In this document: one piece after another, positions 1-7,277 of the stretch
Layout of the letters: every line of letters begins with the position of its first letter
Position numbering within the stretch: the stretch's first letter is position 1
Assembly: GCA_903822115.1 (NCBI GenBank)
Contig: CAIJNU010000054.1
Location: 1 to 20,004, forward strand
Direction: 5' to 3'
Source of the DNA: an uncultured Candidatus Peregrinibacteria bacterium
GTDB lineage: Bacteria; Patescibacteriota; Gracilibacteria; Peribacterales; Peribacteraceae
DNA: 20,004 nt
The notes under the pieces: generated by a model
Seen by the model: the letters and a program-made list of their open reading frames with translations, nothing else
Told to the model about the DNA's origin: nothing
Databases searched by the model: none
Program-made: the position numbers and the translations under genes

Positions 1-103
1 AAAGATAATCAAGGGTGGTTTGATGGAATTGAGAGGGGTCGGACAAACAGAAATATCGTGGGATACGACACAACAGGTCATCCAATTCCTAGCCAATAAT
101 CCT
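1..103. other. non-coding left edge downstream of atpB
   Basis: This short stretch follows the atpB stop codon. In most F-type ATP synthase clusters atpE (c subunit) follows atpB. I translated the minus strand here and saw no recognisable c-subunit start: the only ATG-initiated frame gives a short unrecognised peptide with no hydrophobic hairpin character. If atpE is next, it begins beyond the window edge. Confidence 0.5.
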
Positions 104-895
104 TCACGCATGCGCCAATTCATGCACACCCTCGTGTCCCCCGTGTGCCATCGTCGCCATCTTCACGAAGACGGCCGTAAGCATGGAGAAAACGAGCGCT
201 TGAATGAATCCGACAAAGATTTCGAGGCCGAGAAACGGAATCGGAGCAATGAACGGCAGGAGGAACGAAATGACAACGATGAGTACTTCACCCGCGAAAA
301 TATTGCCGAAGAGACGGAAGGTGAAGGAGATGATCTTCGCGAATTCTGCAACGATTTCCAGAAATCCGACAAAGCACCCAATCGGATCCTTCCAAGGAGC
401 AACGAGAAACTTCCCTGCGTACGGAAGAACGCCGAGCGCTGCGATGCCGAACACCTGCGTGGCGATAATGGAGATGAGTGCGAAGGCGAGCGTCATGTTC
501 ACATCGGCATTCATCGAACGCAGCAGAGGAATCATGGTCGCGTGTCCCTCCGCCTGCCCCCGTACGAGAATGCTCCCCACACCGGGGAGGATGCCCATCC
601 AATTGGCGATGATCAGGAAAATGAAGATCGACGTGACGAGGGGATAGATCATGCGCGTCTGGACTGGGTCATCGATAATCGAGTCCCAGAAATCGAAGAA
701 CCCCTCGATGATCATTTCCATGAACGCCTGGAAGCGCCCGGGGATCTCCTTGTACTTCGTGCGCCACGTGAGAAATGCGACGACGAAGAGTACCGCCATC
801 GCCAGCCACGCCATGAGCAAGGTGTTTCGCACCTCGAACGATCCGATGTGCGCAATGGTTTCGGAGGCCAGGGATGGTGCCGTGAGGGCTGCCAT
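104..895 (-). CDS. atpB: F-type ATP synthase subunit a (F0)
   Basis: Membrane subunit a of the F0 sector, which forms the ion half-channels against the rotating c-ring. The 263-residue product has several hydrophobic helices and the family hallmark SFTFRLFGNIFAGE around residues 190-203. R194 matches the essential stator arginine (R210 in E. coli). The C-terminal helix region FIQALVFSMLTAVF (230-243) is also typical, and the length is normal for the family. The ATG at 895 is preceded by a C-rich tract with no Shine-Dalgarno sequence. It is the last visible gene of a minus-strand run atpD-atpC-atpZ-like-atpB, 45 bp after the small membrane gene. The His-rich C-terminal tail (MAHGGHEGVHELAHA) is a minor oddity. 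Whether the enzyme couples to protons or sodium cannot be read from this subunit alone. Confidence 0.96.
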   Translation of the reverse strand: MAALTAPSLASETIAHIGSFEVRNTLLMAWLAMAVLFVVAFLTWRTKYKEIPGRFQAFMEMIIEGFFDFWDSIIDDPVQTRMIYPLVTSIFIFLIIANWMGILPGVGSILVRGQAEGHATMIPLLRSMNADVNMTLAFALISIIATQVFGIAALGVLPYAGKFLVAPWKDPIGCFVGFLEIVAEFAKIISFTFRLFGNIFAGEVLIVVISFLLPFIAPIPFLGLEIFVGFIQALVFSMLTAVFVKMATMAHGGHEGVHELAHA

Positions 896-940
896 AGCGG
901 GGGGATTCTAATGGAAAATTTCGATTCGACAATGGGTGAC

Positions 941-1207
941 TTAAAATCTCCTGCGGATAATCGCCTTCATCTGCCTCATGAGAACGAGAGCCGAGAGGAG
1001 AAGCGCGAGGGCGAGACCCGTCAGGATGAAGAGCGGAGTGGTGTGTAAGCGCTTGTCCATGTACGCGCCGCCAAACCCCAGAACGACGGCCGGAACCGCG
1101 ATAATCCAGCCCATGTCCCACACGAGCTGCACGGCGAGCCAGAGAGCCGAGCCGAGGCCCGTCTTCATTTGCTTCTTCTCTTCAGGAGGAAGTGATTGTG
1201 ACGACAT
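941..1207 (-). CDS. small membrane protein, AtpZ/AtpI-like ATP synthase accessory subunit
   Basis: An 88-residue protein with two predicted transmembrane helices (about residues 23-47 and 57-79) separated by a short polar loop containing GGAYMDKRLHTTP. A Gly-rich first helix, an Asp-containing loop and a second helix are the pattern of AtpZ/AtpI-type proteins. These are encoded with F0 subunits and help c-ring assembly or ion (Mg/Ca) handling. It lies 25 bp after atpC and 45 bp before atpB, which supports the assignment. The ATG at 1207 has no SD sequence (upstream ends in CATCGTCCC). In N-type ATPase operons the equivalent slot holds AtpQ (AtpI-like) and AtpR, but only one small protein fits here. 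Family assignment rests on topology, size and position rather than on a strong sequence signature. Confidence 0.7.
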   Translation of the reverse strand: MSSQSLPPEEKKQMKTGLGSALWLAVQLVWDMGWIIAVPAVVLGFGGAYMDKRLHTTPLFILTGLALALLLSALVLMRQMKAIIRRRF

Positions 1208-1232
1208 GGGACGATGGTAGCAGAAAATCTCC

Positions 1233-1664
1233 TCACCCTCCCAAATGCGCTGTTCTCGTGCGCGAACGGTGACGACGAATCGTCTGGAGACGCGCCAATT
1301 CCCGATCCAGAATCGCCGTCGCTTCCGCGAAGCCCTGCTGATCCGACCGCTTCTCCTGCATAATCTTCTCGGCCTCCTCCTTCGCCTTCGCGATCACCGC
1401 CTCCTCCAATTCATCGGCTCTCTCCGCGGTGTCCGCAAGGATTTTCAGAGACGGACCGTTCACCTCGACGACCCCGCGCGAAACTGCGAAGAGGCGCTCC
1501 TCCTTGCCCGTACGTACGAGCATCGAGCCCGGCTTCACGATGGAGATGATCGGAATATGGTGCGGCAGCACCGTGATCTCGCCGTCTTCGGTCGGAATCG
1601 TGACACTGTCGACGTCGCCATCAAACAGAACGCGGTCGGGGGTGATGAGTTCAAGGTGAAGCAT
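1233..1664 (-). CDS. atpC: F-type ATP synthase epsilon subunit (F1)
   Basis: Central-stalk epsilon subunit, which connects F1 to the c-ring and can inhibit ATP hydrolysis. The N-terminus MLHLELITPDRVLFDGDVD and the following IPTEDGEITVLPHHIPIIS are the classic beta-sandwich signature of the family. The second half is the predicted two-helix C-terminal domain (roughly residues 85-135). I start at the ATG at 1664, giving 143 residues. A start nine codons upstream (1691) would lie inside a palindromic repeat and add residues that do not belong to the family. No SD precedes the chosen start. It follows atpD by 50 bp, with one repeat copy in the gap, and precedes the AtpZ-like gene. Confidence 0.94.
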   Translation of the reverse strand: MLHLELITPDRVLFDGDVDSVTIPTEDGEITVLPHHIPIISIVKPGSMLVRTGKEERLFAVSRGVVEVNGPSLKILADTAERADELEEAVIAKAKEEAEKIMQEKRSDQQGFAEATAILDRELARLQTIRRHRSRTRTAHLGG

Positions 1665-1677
1665 GGGACGTGTGGTG

Positions 1678-1703
1678 TAAAGACGCGACATGTCGCGTCT
1701 CTA
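1678..1703. repeat. 26-bp palindromic repeat, copy 1 (atpD-atpC gap)
   Basis: The core at 1681-1700, AGACGCGACATGTCGCGTCT, is a perfect 20-bp palindrome. With flanks (TAA before, CTA after) it matches 24 of 26 positions of a second copy at 3161-3186. It lies between the atpD stop and the atpC start. In RNA it would fold into a 10-bp stem with practically no loop. It resembles the short palindromic intergenic repeats known from many bacteria, cyanobacteria among them (from memory, not searched). Confidence 0.8.
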
Positions 1704-1714
1704 GCGGATGGAAA

Positions 1715-3091
1715 TTAGGATCGTACCTCATCCACACTCCCCTTCATGTAGAAGGCCTGCTCCGGAACGTCATCGTACTCCCCGTCGAGGATCGCCTTGA
1801 AGGAGCGCACGGTGTCTTTCATTGAAACAAACTTTCCGGGAAAACCCGTGAAGACTTCGCCGACGAAGAACGGCTGGGAGAGGAAGCGCTGAATCTTACG
1901 GGCACGCTGCACGGCGAGCTTGTCCTCCTCCGCGAGTTCTTCCATACCGAGGATCGCGATAATGTCCTGCAGTTCGCGGTAGCGCTGGAGCACCTGCTGG
2001 ACTCTGCGCGCCGTATCGTAGTGTTCCTGTCCCACGTACTCCGGTGAGAGGATGGTGGAGGTGGAGTCGAGCGGATCGACGGCCGGGTAGATACCGAGCT
2101 CCGCGAGCGAACGCGTGAGAACAATCGTCGAGTCAAGGTGGCCGAACGTGGTGGAAGGGGCCGGATCCGTGAGGTCGTCGGCGGGAACGTAGATCGCCTG
2201 CACCGACGTGATGGATCCCTTCTTCGTCGACGTGATGCGCTCCTGCACCTGTCCCATTTCCGTGGCGAGCGTGGGCTGGTATCCGACGGCGGAGGGAATG
2301 CGGCCGAGGAGAGCGGAGACTTCGCTTCCCGCTTGGGTGAAGCGGAAGATGTTGTCGATGAAGAGGAGGACGTCTTTGCCTTCCTCATCACGGAAGTACT
2401 CCGCGAGCGAGAGGCCCGTGAGGGCGATGCGAAGACGGGGGCCCGGCGGCTCGTTCATCTGACCGAAGACGAGCGCGGTCTTCTCGAGAACGCCCGAATC
2501 CTTCATTTCGTAGTAGAGATCGTTCCCCTCGCGCGACCGCTCCCCCACTCCGGCGAACACTGAGAATCCTCCGTGCTCCTCCGCGATGTTTCGGATGAGC
2601 TCCTTCACGATGACGGTCTTGCCCACCCCTGCTCCTCCGAAGAGTCCGACTTTGCCTCCCTTGAGAATCGGACAGATGAGGTCGATGACTTTGATTCCGG
2701 TCTCGAGCACCTCCGTCTTCGTCTCCTGATCCATGAACGCCGGCGCTTCGCGGTGAATCGAATACATCTTCTTCGTCTTGACCGGCGGCATGCCATCGAT
2801 CGGACGCCCGAGAACATCGAACATGCGTCCGAGCGTCTCCGGACCGACCGATACCGTGATGGGGATACCGGTGTTGGTGACGACCGACCCCCTCTGGAGA
2901 CCGTCCGTCGCTCCCATCGCGATGGTGCGCACTCTGTTGCCGTCGAGGTGCTGCTGCACTTCGAGGGTCAGTTCATCCTTCCCGATCATCACCGTGAGTG
3001 CGGTGAAGATGGGCGGCAGTCCCCCTTCCAGAGGAAAGGCGCAATCCACCACGGAACCGAGAACCTGCGTCACTGTTGCTGTATCAGCCAT
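1715..3091 (-). CDS. atpD: F-type ATP synthase beta subunit (F1)
   Basis: Catalytic beta subunit of F1. It carries the Walker A loop GGAGVGKT (residues 152-159 from the chosen start), the GERSREGNDLYYEM segment with the catalytic Glu region, the conserved FGQMNEPPGPRLR, the ALLGRIPSAVGYQPTLATEM segment and a DELSEED-like EELAEED. I start at the ATG at 3091 (MADTATVTQVLGSVVD), giving 458 residues, a normal length. An upstream ATG-less extension to 3148 adds 19 residues of unlikely sequence and overlaps a candidate promoter. No SD precedes the start. It is the first ATP synthase gene of the visible cluster, followed by atpC, and sits 92 bp after dedA. The presence of beta but not alpha or gamma before atpB is unusual. 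Confidence 0.97.
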   Translation of the reverse strand: MADTATVTQVLGSVVDCAFPLEGGLPPIFTALTVMIGKDELTLEVQQHLDGNRVRTIAMGATDGLQRGSVVTNTGIPITVSVGPETLGRMFDVLGRPIDGMPPVKTKKMYSIHREAPAFMDQETKTEVLETGIKVIDLICPILKGGKVGLFGGAGVGKTVIVKELIRNIAEEHGGFSVFAGVGERSREGNDLYYEMKDSGVLEKTALVFGQMNEPPGPRLRIALTGLSLAEYFRDEEGKDVLLFIDNIFRFTQAGSEVSALLGRIPSAVGYQPTLATEMGQVQERITSTKKGSITSVQAIYVPADDLTDPAPSTTFGHLDSTIVLTRSLAELGIYPAVDPLDSTSTILSPEYVGQEHYDTARRVQQVLQRYRELQDIIAILGMEELAEEDKLAVQRARKIQRFLSQPFFVGEVFTGFPGKFVSMKDTVRSFKAILDGEYDDVPEQAFYMKGSVDEVRS

Positions 3092-3119
3092 AGAATCAGA
3101 GGAAATTGAAAGCCGCGCT

Positions 3120-3148
3120 ATCCTACGACAGGGTTTCCCGTCTGCCAA
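3120..3148 (-). promoter_or_regulatory. candidate sigma70-type promoter for atpD
   Basis: Read on the minus strand: -35 TTGGCA (3148-3143, 5 of 6 to consensus), a 17-bp spacer, and -10 TAGGAT (3125-3120, 4 of 6). Predicted transcription starts near 3113, about 22 nt before the atpD ATG. It lies in the dedA-atpD gap, downstream of a palindromic repeat copy. It would give the ATP synthase genes their own promoter even if read-through from dedA also occurs. Confidence 0.45.
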
Positions 3149-3160
3149 GGGTCAATATTG

Positions 3161-3186
3161 TAAAGGCGCGACATGTCGCATCTCTA
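3161..3186. repeat. 26-bp palindromic repeat, copy 2 (dedA-atpD gap)
   Basis: The core at 3164-3183 is AGGCGCGACATGTCGCATCT, which differs from the perfect palindrome of copy 1 at two symmetric positions. These give G.T-type mismatches in the stem. The flanking TAA and CTA are shared with copy 1, and the CTA provides the TAG stop codon of dedA on the minus strand. It may also serve as a weak terminator or mRNA-stabilising hairpin after dedA. Confidence 0.75.
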
Positions 3187-3810
3187 TCGTCGATGCCGCG
3201 CGAACTCCACCACCGCGGGGAGAATGGAAATAATGATCACCGCGAAAATGACGAGCGAGAAGTTGTGCTCGACCGCCGGAATATTGCCGAAGAAGTATCC
3301 GGCGAGCGTGAAGAGCGATACCCAGAGCACTCCACCGATGACGCTGTTTCCGAGGAAGCGCGGATAAGTCATGCGCGCCACACCCGCAGTGAAAGGCGCG
3401 ACCGTACGGATGATCGGCATGAAGCGAGCGAGGATCTGCGCCTTGCGACCATACTTCTCGAAGAAGGCGTGTGCGCGATCGAGGTGCTGCTGCTTGAGGA
3501 GTCTCCAGCGCAGGAAGAAGTGCGGACCCACGTATGCGCCGATGAGGTAATTCGTCGAGTCACCGCAGATGGCCGCACAAATGAGGAGAGGCACGAGCCA
3601 CCCGATGCCAAGCGCCCCCTTCGCCGCAAATGCTCCCGCCGCGAAGAGCAGCGAATCGCCCGGGAGGAACGGCGTGACGACGAGGCCGGTCTCGCAGAAA
3701 ATAATGGCGAAGAGCAGCCCGTACGTGAGCGCGCCGAACCGCGTAATCACGGCTTGCATCTGCACATCGAGGTGCAGGAACAGATTGATGAATTCACGGA
3801 CGATCCCCAT
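3184..3810 (-). CDS. DedA family membrane protein
   Basis: A 208-residue polytopic membrane protein of the DedA/SNARE-associated (VTT) superfamily. These proteins act in envelope maintenance, drug resistance and lipid-carrier (undecaprenyl phosphate) recycling. Visible hallmarks are CETGLVVTPFLPGDSLLFA (39-57), with acidic E40 and D52, and RFMPIIRTVAPFTAG (129-143), with R129 and R135. The same two acidic and two basic positions are essential in E. coli YghB/YqjA (E39, D51, R130, R136). The C-terminal helices are intact and the length is normal. It starts 3 bp after the S41 protease stop codon, so translation is probably coupled. The stop codon lies inside a palindromic repeat copy. Confidence 0.93.
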   Translation of the reverse strand: MGIVREFINLFLHLDVQMQAVITRFGALTYGLLFAIIFCETGLVVTPFLPGDSLLFAAGAFAAKGALGIGWLVPLLICAAICGDSTNYLIGAYVGPHFFLRWRLLKQQHLDRAHAFFEKYGRKAQILARFMPIIRTVAPFTAGVARMTYPRFLGNSVIGGVLWVSLFTLAGYFFGNIPAVEHNFSLVIFAVIIISILPAVVEFARHRR

Positions 3811-3813
3811 GGC

Positions 3814-5463
3814 TCAGCGCAGCAAATCGAGAGCTTTCTGCATCACAGCGTCCTGACCGGCGATGGCGGACACCGCGAAGTCGGGCGTCACGCCGATCCC
3901 GTCGATCTTCCGACCCTTCGGCGTCCTCCACTCCGCGATCGTCATCTTGAGACTCGATCCGTCGTTGAAGTTGAGCACCTGCTGCACCGTCCCCTTCCCG
4001 AAAGTCACCTCGCCCACGACCTTCGCCCGTCCCGCATCCTGCAGAGCTCCCGAGACGATCTCCGCCGCGCTCGCAGATCCCTTGTTCACGAGAACGACCA
4101 TTGGGATCGACGCGCCGAAGATCGGCGAGCCGCTCGTCGTATCATTCTCGATACTGCCTCCCGTTCCGGTATTGATACTCGCAAACACCGTTCCATCCGG
4201 AAGAAATGTTCCCGCCACGATACCCGCAACATCGAGCAGACCGCCGGGATTGTTGCGCAGATCGAGAATGATCGCGCGGGGATTTTGCAAGGCTAGCTTC
4301 TGCATCTCGCTGCGGAAGGTCTGCTGCGATATCTCACCAAACTGATGGAGAGAGACGACGCCGATCGATCCGTTCATCGACCACTCGAGTTCCTTGACGA
4401 TCACCGTATCGCGCACGACCGAGACATCGAATTCCGTCCCGTTGCGACCGATGTGCAGGAGCGCCGTGGATCCCTTGGGTCCGCGAACATTGCGAACCGA
4501 CTCCTCATAAGAGAGCCCCTTGAGTGACATGCCGTTCACGGAGAGGATCTGATCACCCGCCTGCAATCCCGCTTTCTCCGCAGGAGAGCCAGGCAGCGGA
4601 GCGACGATGGTAAGGATGCCGGCCTTCTCCTCCACCTGCGCCCCGATCCCCGTCACCTCTCCTTTGAGCTGTGTCTGAAAATCCTGTGCGGAGGTGGGAC
4701 GCATGAAAACCGTATAGGGATCCTTGAGACTGTCGACGAGCGCCTCCGCCGCGCGGTAACCCGCTTCGTCATCGCTGAGACGACTCCGGTAGAGGTACTG
4801 ATTGCGCAGGAGATTCCAGACCGTCTGCAGCAAGTCGAGCTTCGGCACTGCGTACGTTCTCTGCGTATCGACGTGGACGGTGACCGTCGAAGGCGTGGGA
4901 GCAAGAATCGTAATGGAATTATCCTTCATCACCTTCTGCAGGAGCTGACGCTCCTCGAGAGGGCTGAGCAACTGATTGAATCCAAACTGCGTGGAACTCA
5001 CCGCGCGCATCCACTTCTTCTCCCCCATCACGGACACCGCCGCTTTCCCCGCATCCGTCGTCACGTCGGTATACACAGAGATGACGTGCGTCGGTTGCAG
5101 ATCCTCGAGTGCTGTGATGACTTCCGCAGCCTCCCCTCTCGAGATCGCCTGATCCAATTTCAACGTGTTCCCCGAGACGAACGGCTTCAGTGCATGGTGC
5201 GCGTCAGCTGTGCGCGCATAGGGCAGAAATGCTGCGGGGACTCCGCTGTACGAGATACTGCCGGTCTGCAGGAGCTGCATGCGCATTGCGCTGATCGCGG
5301 CACGGAGGAAATCCCCTCGGTTGATCGTGGCGACCGAGCCACTCGCGAGCGAGGAGCCGACGCAGGATCCGAGGAGGAGGAACGAGAAAACGACGCTCGC
5401 GCACGCTCGTCGAACGGAAGGCTTACGCGCACAGGAAAAGACTGATGAATGCTGAAGAACCAT
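3814..5463 (-). CDS. S41 family C-terminal processing peptidase with SLH-like N-terminal region
   Basis: A secreted serine protease of the Ctp/Prc family. The N-terminus (about 1-41) is a signal peptide; LGSC at 31-34 could be a lipobox, with C34 as the lipidated residue. Residues 47-122 contain two segments, INRGDFLRAAISAM and ISRGEAAEVITALE, that look like S-layer homology (SLH) repeats. A PDZ domain spans about 265-350 (GSPAEKAGLQAGDQILSVNG). The S41 catalytic core follows: IILDLRNNPGGLLD (398-411), NKGSASAAEI and TFGKGTVQQ. S465, K490 and Q494 match the Ser/Lys/Gln catalytic set by spacing (25 and 4 residues, as in E. coli Prc). All catalytic residues are present, so it should be active. 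It is read between the PrsW-like gene (41 bp) and dedA (3 bp). The SLH call is by eye and less certain than the protease call. Confidence 0.93.
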   Translation of the reverse strand: MVLQHSSVFSCARKPSVRRACASVVFSFLLLGSCVGSSLASGSVATINRGDFLRAAISAMRMQLLQTGSISYSGVPAAFLPYARTADAHHALKPFVSGNTLKLDQAISRGEAAEVITALEDLQPTHVISVYTDVTTDAGKAAVSVMGEKKWMRAVSSTQFGFNQLLSPLEERQLLQKVMKDNSITILAPTPSTVTVHVDTQRTYAVPKLDLLQTVWNLLRNQYLYRSRLSDDEAGYRAAEALVDSLKDPYTVFMRPTSAQDFQTQLKGEVTGIGAQVEEKAGILTIVAPLPGSPAEKAGLQAGDQILSVNGMSLKGLSYEESVRNVRGPKGSTALLHIGRNGTEFDVSVVRDTVIVKELEWSMNGSIGVVSLHQFGEISQQTFRSEMQKLALQNPRAIILDLRNNPGGLLDVAGIVAGTFLPDGTVFASINTGTGGSIENDTTSGSPIFGASIPMVVLVNKGSASAAEIVSGALQDAGRAKVVGEVTFGKGTVQQVLNFNDGSSLKMTIAEWRTPKGRKIDGIGVTPDFAVSAIAGQDAVMQKALDLLR

Positions 5464-5504
5464 ACAAACGTGAGGAACGAATAGGAGGATTCCATCCTAC
5501 CACC

Positions 5505-7169
5505 TCACTTCGCCAAGACAAGCTTCTCGTGCGGAAGTTCGTGCTCTTCCATGTTGCGTTTGCTGAGGATCAAGCTCGTGAGCATCCAGAATCCTCCGAC
5601 CACGTAGATGAGCGACGGGAAGAGCAGCAGCGCAACGAGGTGCAGCGGAGATGAGGCCGGCGCGTTGAAGAGATCACCCAGCGTGTGCGGGTTGCCCGGA
5701 AGCTCGTCGGGGAGCGTCACGAGGAAGTTGCTGAACGCGTGGAGGAGCGAGGCGATGCCGATGCCCAGTGTCAGCATCTCCATGCGGAAGGCCGCACCCT
5801 CTTCCAATCCGAAGAGCCAATGGATCGCTTCCGCAATGAAGTAGCGTCTCTTCTTTCCCTCTTGCGCCTCCGCATCGGCAAAGACCGTGACGCCGAAGAA
5901 GTAGCCGCACACTCCCGTGGAGACGATGTGCACCATGCTCGTGAGGATCGAGCGTCCCGCGATATTTCCAAGGAAACCGCCCCAATCCACGGGCTGGCCG
6001 CTCATGAGGTACTCCTTCACGAAGCTCAAGAAGTACCCGGTGTTCGTGATGTTCTCCGCGAACGCGAAACCGATGGCGACGACGATCGCGAGCTGGATGG
6101 CGTCATCGATGCTCGTGAGGTAACGCTGTCCGTTGCGCTTGAGCACCCAATATTTACTGAACTCTTCGAGGAGTCCGACGATGATGAAGGTGAGAAAGAG
6201 CGACAGAAGAGAAACTTGCAACGACGCATCGCCGCTTCCCTTCACCGTCGATTGCACCGACATGTTGAAGCTCTGCGGAACGATGCGGAAGATGAAGAAC
6301 TGCAGCTCGATCTTCTGCCGGACGAGCGTGTCGTAGAAGAGGATCGGCGCCGTCGCGATCATCCCGGAGAAGAACATAAGGAAGACCACGCTCAATCGCT
6401 CCTTATGATACGGAAGGAAGAGCGCGCACCAGATGAGTGCCGGAATGGCGGCGAAGGCGATGGCGATGAAGTGGGCCGTCTGCTCGTCGGGGGCTTCCTG
6501 GAAGATGAAGTGGAAGGCCACCCAGAAGACGAACGTCCCGAGCACCGTTGCCTTAATGTGCGCTTCCCACGGACCGAAGAGGAAACGCCAGACGAGAATG
6601 ATCGCCACGATGCCGAGCGTCATACCGAGCGGATCGTGGGGCGCGTTATCCCCGACGATGGAACGTACGAAGGTGATGAGGATGAAGCTCGTGATCGTGC
6701 CGACGATGAATGCGAAGATGTATTCCTTCGACCCCTTCCAGAGGAAGGACAATATCACCATGATCGCAGCCAATCCCCCGAGAATGACGGCCGCACGCAT
6801 CGGTCCGTCGGGCCCCTCGAAAGGCGAGATCGCTCCCATCGTTCCGATCGAGACGATCACCAGCAACGCCGTACCGAGCACGGTGGCGATGATGATGCCG
6901 ATCGACGGCAGATACGGATGTCTGCGCTCGATCGAGGAGAGGTTCTCCACGTCGATGAGGGAGACGTTGATAATGCCGATCCACACTTTGGTGAGGACGG
7001 CGCTGAGTACGAGAAATGCCAGGAAGAGTCCCACGAGCTGGTACCCGCCCACTCCTTCGAGTACGTACGGGGCGTGAGATCCCGCGTCCTGCGCGAACGC
7101 GAGGACAGGGGCGAGAGCCCAGAGGAGCGTTCCGAGGAAAAGTCGTGGAATGAGACGGTTGGATTTCAT
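5505..7169 (-). CDS. PrsW-family intramembrane glutamic protease with extended N-terminal membrane region
   Basis: A 554-residue polytopic membrane protein. The N-terminus (MKSNRLIPRLFLGTLLWALA, then AFA-QDA) looks like a cleavable signal peptide. The first 300 residues contain many hydrophobic helices of unrecognised family. The C-terminal part carries PrsW hallmarks: LLEEFSKYW (EE 335-336, K339), SIDDAIQLAIVVAIGFAFAEN (E372) and later helices with H414 and H477. PrsW proteases cleave within the membrane; in Bacillus PrsW acts on an anti-sigma factor. The substrate here is unknown. I use the ATG at 7169 rather than a TTG at 7181, because a strong -10 box (7188-7183) places the transcription start around 7176, downstream of the TTG. 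It heads the minus-strand run followed by the S41 protease and dedA. Confidence 0.85.
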   Translation of the reverse strand: MKSNRLIPRLFLGTLLWALAPVLAFAQDAGSHAPYVLEGVGGYQLVGLFLAFLVLSAVLTKVWIGIINVSLIDVENLSSIERRHPYLPSIGIIIATVLGTALLVIVSIGTMGAISPFEGPDGPMRAAVILGGLAAIMVILSFLWKGSKEYIFAFIVGTITSFILITFVRSIVGDNAPHDPLGMTLGIVAIILVWRFLFGPWEAHIKATVLGTFVFWVAFHFIFQEAPDEQTAHFIAIAFAAIPALIWCALFLPYHKERLSVVFLMFFSGMIATAPILFYDTLVRQKIELQFFIFRIVPQSFNMSVQSTVKGSGDASLQVSLLSLFLTFIIVGLLEEFSKYWVLKRNGQRYLTSIDDAIQLAIVVAIGFAFAENITNTGYFLSFVKEYLMSGQPVDWGGFLGNIAGRSILTSMVHIVSTGVCGYFFGVTVFADAEAQEGKKRRYFIAEAIHWLFGLEEGAAFRMEMLTLGIGIASLLHAFSNFLVTLPDELPGNPHTLGDLFNAPASSPLHLVALLLFPSLIYVVGGFWMLTSLILSKRNMEEHELPHEKLVLAK

Positions 7170-7182
7170 ATTTGTTGCCAAT

Positions 7183-7211
7183 ATTATAACATAGTTTGCA
7201 TCATTTTGAAA
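7183..7211 (-). promoter_or_regulatory. extended -10 promoter for the PrsW-like gene
   Basis: On the minus strand: -35 TTCAAA (7211-7206, 4 of 6), a 17-bp spacer, and a perfect -10 TATAAT (7188-7183) preceded by TGT, an extended -10 TGn. Transcription would start about 7 nt later, leaving a leader of only about 7 nt before the ATG at 7169. This is one of the clearest promoters in the window and argues for nearly leaderless translation. Confidence 0.7.
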
Positions 7212-7277
7212 TACCTGTTATTGCTATTATTTGTATCACAGTGGCAAATCTCCGAATCTCTTGATAATCTGGCCTCA

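Noticed and set aside
20..1048. Long plus-strand open frame of about 340 codons
   Set aside because: Its product is extremely rich in charged residues and it lies antisense to atpB and the AtpZ-like gene, which have clear family signatures.
1664..1691. Upstream start for atpC inside the palindromic repeat
   Set aside because: Adds nine residues unlike the family; the start MLHLELITPDRVLF fits the epsilon subunit N-terminus.
3106..4296. Plus-strand open frame of 396 codons
   Set aside because: Antisense shadow of dedA and the S41 protease gene; highly charged, no recognisable domain.
5685..7277. Very long upstream extension of the glyS frame (about 530 extra codons)
   Set aside because: It is the antisense of the PrsW-like gene, with charge-rich low-quality sequence. 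GlyRS similarity begins at the ATG at 7278.
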